A stretch of 47,857 bases of DNA, taken from NCBI GenBank assembly GCA_031253795.1, contig JAIRVR010000048.1:1-47857 (forward strand), in the 5' to 3' direction. The notes beneath the pieces were generated by a model. That model saw only the letters and a program-made list of their open reading frames with translations. It was not told where the DNA came from and ran no database searches. This DNA is from Burkholderiaceae bacterium. GTDB lineage: Bacteria > Pseudomonadota > Gammaproteobacteria > Burkholderiales > Burkholderiaceae_C. Made by a program: the position numbers and the translations under genes. Below are positions 43,577 through 47,857 of the stretch, in pieces; position 1 is the stretch's first letter, and each line of letters starts with the position of its first letter.

Positions 43577-44037
43577 GAAGCGCGCGGCTGTGCGGCCAGC
43601 TTCGCATTCTGCGCATGCGTGGGCGGCAGCAGCGCCATGGTCAGGCTGCAGGTGCAGGTCAGGCGGCCTTCCTCATCGTGCAGTTCGATGGCCCAGACAT
43701 GGGTGGTCTGGCCCAGGTGCACGGGGCGGGCCGTGCCCGTGACCCAGCCCTGGCGCGCGGCGCGCACATGGTTGGCCGATACGTTGAGGCCGACGCTGCG
43801 CCAGCCTTCGGGAATGGAGCAGGCCGCGGCCACCGAGCCCAGGGTCTCGGCCAGGACCACGTTCACGCCGCCGTGCAGGATGCCGTAGGGCTGGCAGGTG
43901 CGCTGGTCCACATGGACACGGCCGCGGATGAAGTCGTCACCGAATTCGGTGAACTCTATGCCCAGGTGGGAGACGGCGGTGTTGGCGCTCAGCGTGGTCA
44001 GGTCGTCAAGGGTGAAGCTGCGCTTCCAGATCGGCAT
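43567..44037 (-). CDS. Hotdog-fold acyl-CoA thioesterase (PaaI/YdiI-like)
   Basis: A 156-residue hotdog protein. LHGGVNVVLAETLGSVAA is the catalytic helix with the Glu of the 4-hydroxybenzoyl-CoA thioesterase (Arthrobacter)/YdiI type. GRVHVDQRTCQPYGILHGG and VGLNVSANHVRAARQGWVTGTARPVHLGQTTHVWAIELHDEEGRL follow. It should hydrolyse an aryl- or acyl-CoA. Beside the benzoyl-CoA cluster, it may rescue CoA from stalled intermediates; this is inference. Its last codons and stop lie in a repeat copy, so the C-terminal ASTP is repeat-encoded. Confidence 0.88.
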   Translation of the reverse strand: MPIWKRSFTLDDLTTLSANTAVSHLGIEFTEFGDDFIRGRVHVDQRTCQPYGILHGGVNVVLAETLGSVAAACSIPEGWRSVGLNVSANHVRAARQGWVTGTARPVHLGQTTHVWAIELHDEEGRLTCTCSLTMALLPPTHAQNAKLAAQPRASTP

Positions 44038-44093
44038 GGCTGGTCCTGTATTTCTGCGGTTCCATGCATGCTAAGCCAAAGTGCACGACCGTG

Positions 44094-44993
44094 CTAATGG
44101 GGCTGTAGCGCAGGGGACTGCGGGCTGCACAGCTGGGCCACGAACTGCTCGCGCAACCAGTGGGTCGGCGCGTCGCGATGCACGCAGACGCGGTGGTGGC
44201 GCAGCGCCCAGGGTTCGTCCAGCGCGGCCACCACGGCGTCGTTGCCGGGCGCCACGGCCGAGTGCGGCAGGATGGCCAGACCCGCGCCCGAGGCCACCAG
44301 GGCCGCCATGGCGCCATAGCCCGTGACCTGTACGCGCACGTCAAGGCGCGCGCCCAGCAGGGCGGCCTGGCTGGCCAGATAGGTGTGCAGGGCCGTGCCC
44401 GTCTGCAGGCTGATCAGCGGATGGGCCAGGCAGTCCGCAAAGCGCAGTGCCGCGCGGCCGGCCAGGGCATGGGCGCGCGGCAGCAGCACCACGAAACGGT
44501 CCTCGCGGTAGGGGTGGAAGCGCAGCTGCGGGTGGTCCGAGTCCACGGCCACGATGCCCACGTCGGCGCGCCCCTCGGCCACGGCCGCGATGATGTCCGT
44601 GCCCAGGCGTTCCTGCAGGTGGATGCGGGCGTCGGGGTGGCGGGCCAGAAAGGCTGCCAGGTCCTGGGGCAGGAAGGAGTGCAGCACGTTGCTGTTGGCC
44701 AGTACGCTCAGGTGGCCGGTCAGGCCCTGGGCATAGGGGGCGAGGTCGGCCTGCATCTGGGCCAGGCCGGCCAGGCAGCGCTGCACATGCTCCAGCATGC
44801 GTTCGCCGGCCGCCGTGGGCACGACACCCCGTGCATGGCGCGTGAACAGGGCCGTGCCCAGCGTGTTCTCCAGGCCCTTGATGCGCAGGCTGGCCGAGGA
44901 GGGCGCCAGATGGCAGCGCGCGGCGCCGCGCGAGACATTGCCTTCCTGGGCCACGGCCAGGAAGACGCGCAGATCGGTCAGTTCGTAGTGCAT
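44094..44993 (-). CDS. LysR-family transcriptional regulator
   Basis: A 299-residue LTTR. The HTH is HYELTDLRVFLAVAQEGNVSRGAARCHLAPSSASLRIKGLENTLGTALFTRHARGVVPTAAG. The substrate domain starts near GHLSVLANSNVLHSF. The start at 44991-44993 gives the usual N-terminus; an upstream extension (MLCETPQRK...) is not family-like. It is divergent from a Bug receptor/amidase pair over a 155-bp region with a 9-bp inverted repeat, so it probably regulates that pair. Confidence 0.92.
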   Translation of the reverse strand: MHYELTDLRVFLAVAQEGNVSRGAARCHLAPSSASLRIKGLENTLGTALFTRHARGVVPTAAGERMLEHVQRCLAGLAQMQADLAPYAQGLTGHLSVLANSNVLHSFLPQDLAAFLARHPDARIHLQERLGTDIIAAVAEGRADVGIVAVDSDHPQLRFHPYREDRFVVLLPRAHALAGRAALRFADCLAHPLISLQTGTALHTYLASQAALLGARLDVRVQVTGYGAMAALVASGAGLAILPHSAVAPGNDAVVAALDEPWALRHHRVCVHRDAPTHWLREQFVAQLCSPQSPALQPH

Positions 44994-45042
44994 GGTGCAT
45001 TCGGTGGGTACGAAGGCTTCAGTGTGTTTCCTCTGGGGTGTT

Positions 45043-45081
45043 TCGCAAAGCATTCGGAAGATGCAAAAGCGGGCTTTGCGA
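45043..45081. promoter_or_regulatory. Inverted repeat, candidate LysR operator
   Basis: TCGCAAAGC (45043-45051) and GCTTTGCGA (45073-45081) are exact reverse complements 21 nt apart in the divergent LysR/Bug region. GCATTCGG also occurs twice nearby (44997-45004 and 45050-45057). The set fits a LysR recognition and activation region; no promoter boxes could be fixed. Confidence 0.4.
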
Positions 45082-45148
45082 CATCCCGCTTGTGGCGGCT
45101 GGCCCCGGCTTTCGATACTGGGCGCAGGACAACCGAAGGAGACAAGCG

Positions 45149-46141
45149 ATGAAACCGCGACAACCGCTGCGCCGCCGGCTGCTGTGCGGCCTGATGGGAT
45201 CGGCCCTGGGCATGCCTGCCCTGGTGCGTGCCGCCCCGGCCTACCCCCAGCGCCCCGTGACCCTGGTCTCGCCCTTTCCGGCAGGCGGCGCCACCGATCT
45301 GGTGGCGCGCGTGCTCGGCCAGAAGCTGGCCCGGGCCCTCGGCCAGCCCTTTGTGGTGGACAACCGCGCGGGCGCCACGGGCCTGATCGGCGAGACCGCC
45401 GTGCTGCGCGCCAGGCCCGATGGCCACACCCTGCTCATCGCCAGCAACAGCAGCCATGTGATCGCGCCCCTGCTGCAGGCCCGCAGACCCTTCCACCCCA
45501 GCCAGGATTTCGCACCCATCACCCAGCTGGGCCGCTATCCGCTGGCGCTGACCGTGGCCGCAGATTCGCCGCTGCGCACCCTGGCCGACCTGCTGGAGCA
45601 GGCGCGCAAGGCACCCGGAGTGCTCAACGTGGGCAGCGTGGGCCAGGGCAGCGTCACCCACCTGGCCGGCGAGCAGTTCGCGCTGCAGGCAGGCATACGC
45701 CTGACGCATGTGCCCTACAAGGGAACGGCGGCCCTGACCACGGCCCTGCTGGGCGGCGAGATCCAGCTGCGCTTCGACAGCGTGGGGTCGACCCGGCCGC
45801 TGGTGGAAGGGGGGCGTGTCCGCGTGCTCGCCGTCACGGGGCCGCAGCGTTCACCCCTGCTGCCCCAGGTGCCCACGCTGGGCGAGGCCGGCGTGCCCGG
45901 CGTCGACGCCCAGGTCTGGGTCGGCGCGCTGGCGCCGCGCGATACGCCACAGGCCATTGTCGAGCTGCTGGGCGCGCGCATGCGGGGCCTGCTGCAGACC
46001 GATGCCGATGTGGCCCGCGTGCTGGCCGACAACGGCATGCAGGCCCTGGGTCCGCAGGGCGCGGACTTCTCAAGGGCCATCGACCAGGAATCCGCGCAGT
46101 GGAGCGACCTGCTGCGCCGCATCGGGTTGTCGGCCACATGA
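45149..46141 (+). CDS. Bug/TctC-type tripartite tricarboxylate receptor
   Basis: A 330-residue periplasmic binding protein with an RRRLLCGLMGSALGMPALVRA signal that could be Tat- or Sec-dependent. The mature start YPQRPVTLVSPFPAGGATDLVARVLGQKL is standard, with NRAGATGLIGETAVLRARPDGHTLL and HVPYKGTAALTTALLGGEIQ. No membrane partners are nearby. It is translationally coupled (ATGA) to a downstream amidase, so its ligand may be an amide or the acid released from it. The start uses AAGGAGACAAGCG. Confidence 0.93.
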   Translation: MKPRQPLRRRLLCGLMGSALGMPALVRAAPAYPQRPVTLVSPFPAGGATDLVARVLGQKLARALGQPFVVDNRAGATGLIGETAVLRARPDGHTLLIASNSSHVIAPLLQARRPFHPSQDFAPITQLGRYPLALTVAADSPLRTLADLLEQARKAPGVLNVGSVGQGSVTHLAGEQFALQAGIRLTHVPYKGTAALTTALLGGEIQLRFDSVGSTRPLVEGGRVRVLAVTGPQRSPLLPQVPTLGEAGVPGVDAQVWVGALAPRDTPQAIVELLGARMRGLLQTDADVARVLADNGMQALGPQGADFSRAIDQESAQWSDLLRRIGLSAT

Positions 46142-47349
46142 GCGAGACCATGGATTTTCCCTTGCTGCAGCCCGGCCTGGGCGGCGCCTTCGTGCGCGAC
46201 GGCTTTGGCGCCGCGCCCCCGTTCACGGCCACGGGCCAGGCCCTCCAGGGCCTGCGCCTGGGCGTCAAGGATGTGTTCCAGGTGGAAGGCCTGCGCATGG
46301 GCGCCGGTGTGCCGGCCTGGGCGTCGGAGCAGCGGCCGGCTTGCGAGAGCGCGCCCGCCGTGCGCCAGTGCCTGCAGGCCGGCGCCCGCTGGGTGGGCAA
46401 GACCGTGACCGACGAGCTGGCCTTCAGCCTGGCCGGCATCAACCACCACTACGGCATGCCCGTCAACGCGGCCGCGCCAGGCCGGCTGCCCGGCGGCTCT
46501 TCCTCGGGCTCGGCGGCGGCCGTGGCCGCGGGCGATGTGGACATCGCCCTGGGCACGGACTGCGGTGGCTCCTGCCGGCTGCCGGCCAGCTATTGCGGAG
46601 TCTGGGGCCTGCGCCCCACCCAGGGCCGGCTGGCTGGCGGCGGCTTCACGCTGGCGCCCAGCTTCGACACCGTGGGCTGGTTTGCGCGCGAAGGGGCCGA
46701 CATGGCCCGTGTATTCGAAGTGCTGGCGGGCGAGGCCGTGCCGGCCATCGACAGCCTGCCGCCGCTGCTGGTGGCGGAGGACACGCTGCGGGCCTGCGAT
46801 GCCGGGCTGCGCACGGCCCTGGTGCAGGACCTGGAGCGCCTGCAATGGCCGCGGCGCTGGCTGGCGGCCGGTGAACTGCCGCTGGCCCACTGGGCCCAGG
46901 CCCACCGCCTGCTGCAGGGCGCCGAGATATGGGAGGCCCACGGGGAATGGGTGGACGGGCATGCCGGCGCCCTGGGGCCGGATGTGCAGGCCCGTTTCGA
47001 CGGGGCGCGGCAGGCGGCGCAGGCCGATCTGCGGCCCTGGCAGGTGGTGCGCGGCGCGGCCACGCGCCTGCTGGCACAACTGCTGGAGGAGGGCGCGCTG
47101 CTCTTGCTGCCCACGGTGCCGGGTCCGGCGCCCTGGCGCGGGGAGGATGCGCAGGCGCTGGAGCTGCAGCGTGGCCGCGCGCAGCAGCTGCTGTGCCTGG
47201 CGGGGCTGGCCGGCCTGCCCCAGGTCAGCTTTCCCTGGCGGCGCCTGGACGGCGCGCCCGCGGGCCTGTCCCTGATCGGACCGCGCGGCCAGGATGCGCG
47301 CGTGCTGGCCGCGGCGCTGTGGTGCGCGCCGCGGCTGGCAGCGGCCTGA
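46138..47349 (+). CDS. Amidase signature family hydrolase
   Basis: A 403-residue amidase. The Ser-cisSer-Lys triad is visible: Lys44 in LGVKDVF, Ser121-123 in GGSSSGSAAAVA, and nucleophile Ser145 in GTDCGGSCRLPA. The C-terminus (PTVPGPAPWRG, then AGLPQVSFPW) is family-typical. Short amidases like this hydrolyse small amides and are not part of GatCAB: gatB and gatC are not nearby. It overlaps the Bug receptor gene by 4 nt and ends 4 nt before a convergent gene. The substrate is unknown. Confidence 0.92.
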   Translation: MSETMDFPLLQPGLGGAFVRDGFGAAPPFTATGQALQGLRLGVKDVFQVEGLRMGAGVPAWASEQRPACESAPAVRQCLQAGARWVGKTVTDELAFSLAGINHHYGMPVNAAAPGRLPGGSSSGSAAAVAAGDVDIALGTDCGGSCRLPASYCGVWGLRPTQGRLAGGGFTLAPSFDTVGWFAREGADMARVFEVLAGEAVPAIDSLPPLLVAEDTLRACDAGLRTALVQDLERLQWPRRWLAAGELPLAHWAQAHRLLQGAEIWEAHGEWVDGHAGALGPDVQARFDGARQAAQADLRPWQVVRGAATRLLAQLLEEGALLLLPTVPGPAPWRGEDAQALELQRGRAQQLLCLAGLAGLPQVSFPWRRLDGAPAGLSLIGPRGQDARVLAAALWCAPRLAAA

Positions 47350-47353
47350 GGGA

Positions 47354-47857
<504 letters not shown>

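Overview
This is GC-rich, densely coding bacterial chromosome. Gene content and protein sequences suggest a betaproteobacterium of the Comamonadaceae (Delftia/Comamonas/Acidovorax type). The supporting signs are an mnmG-rsmG-parA-parB block with parS sites, a complete aerobic benzoyl-CoA (box) gene cluster, many Bug/TctC-type receptors and LysR/IclR/AraC regulators, and a recurring AGGAGAC ribosome-binding sequence. The genus is inference, and I see no plasmid, phage, IS, CRISPR, rRNA or tRNA signal. LAYOUT. 1-3.8 kb: a catabolic operon on the minus strand (SDR, NIPSNAP, VOC, the last cut by the window edge) faces an IclR regulator, followed by a glutathione S-transferase and an FMN reductase. 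3.8-9.9 kb: a chromosome-maintenance block, mnmG, rsmG, a LysE exporter, parA, a small alpha/beta hydrolase and parB, with one perfect and two imperfect parS sites; this suggests the replication origin lies nearby. 10-12 kb: a CsgG-like lipoprotein with a peptidoglycan-binding domain, and a membrane-anchored methyltransferase. 12-14.9 kb: sulfite dehydrogenase genes sorA-sorB behind an ECF sigma factor and a putative anti-sigma factor. 14.9-24 kb: AraC regulator/MFS transporter, a periplasmic M20 peptidase, a Bug receptor with a family III CoA-transferase facing a LysR regulator, an FAD-linked oxidase and an EF-hand protein. 24-29 kb: a cobalamin adenosyltransferase, then a D-amino-acid-like group (LysR, DadA-like oxidoreductase, amino-acid binding protein, Asp/Glu racemase). 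29.3-44 kb: the benzoate cluster. boxC-boxB-boxA and boxR are on the minus strand. A DUF4863 gene, an aldehyde dehydrogenase (boxD-like), benzoate-CoA ligase and a five-gene branched-chain-type ABC importer are on the plus strand, and a hotdog thioesterase closes the cluster. 44-47.9 kb: a LysR regulator facing a Bug receptor coupled to an amidase, then the 3' end of an acetyl-CoA hydrolase/transferase gene. HOW IT WORKS TOGETHER. In the box cluster the ABC importer probably brings in benzoate, BclA makes benzoyl-CoA, BoxA/BoxB epoxidise the ring, BoxC opens it, and the dehydrogenase oxidises the semialdehyde toward beta-oxidation. BoxR probably represses both arms. Near-identical 13-bp elements sit in both control regions and overlap or flank a recognisable sigma70 promoter on the right arm. 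NON-CODING STRUCTURE. Besides parS and these operators, the clearest unexplained structure is a GC-rich repeat of up to about 150 bp. It occurs five times, each copy starting at or just after a stop codon and reading in the direction of the gene it follows. No gene-free stretch exceeds 300 bases. I did not find a clearly novel multi-gene system; the best leads are the 3'-end repeat family, the BoxR operator set, the DUF4863 gene, the CsgG/peptidoglycan-binding lipoprotein, the hydrolase inside parAB, and the sigma/anti-sigma/sorAB unit.
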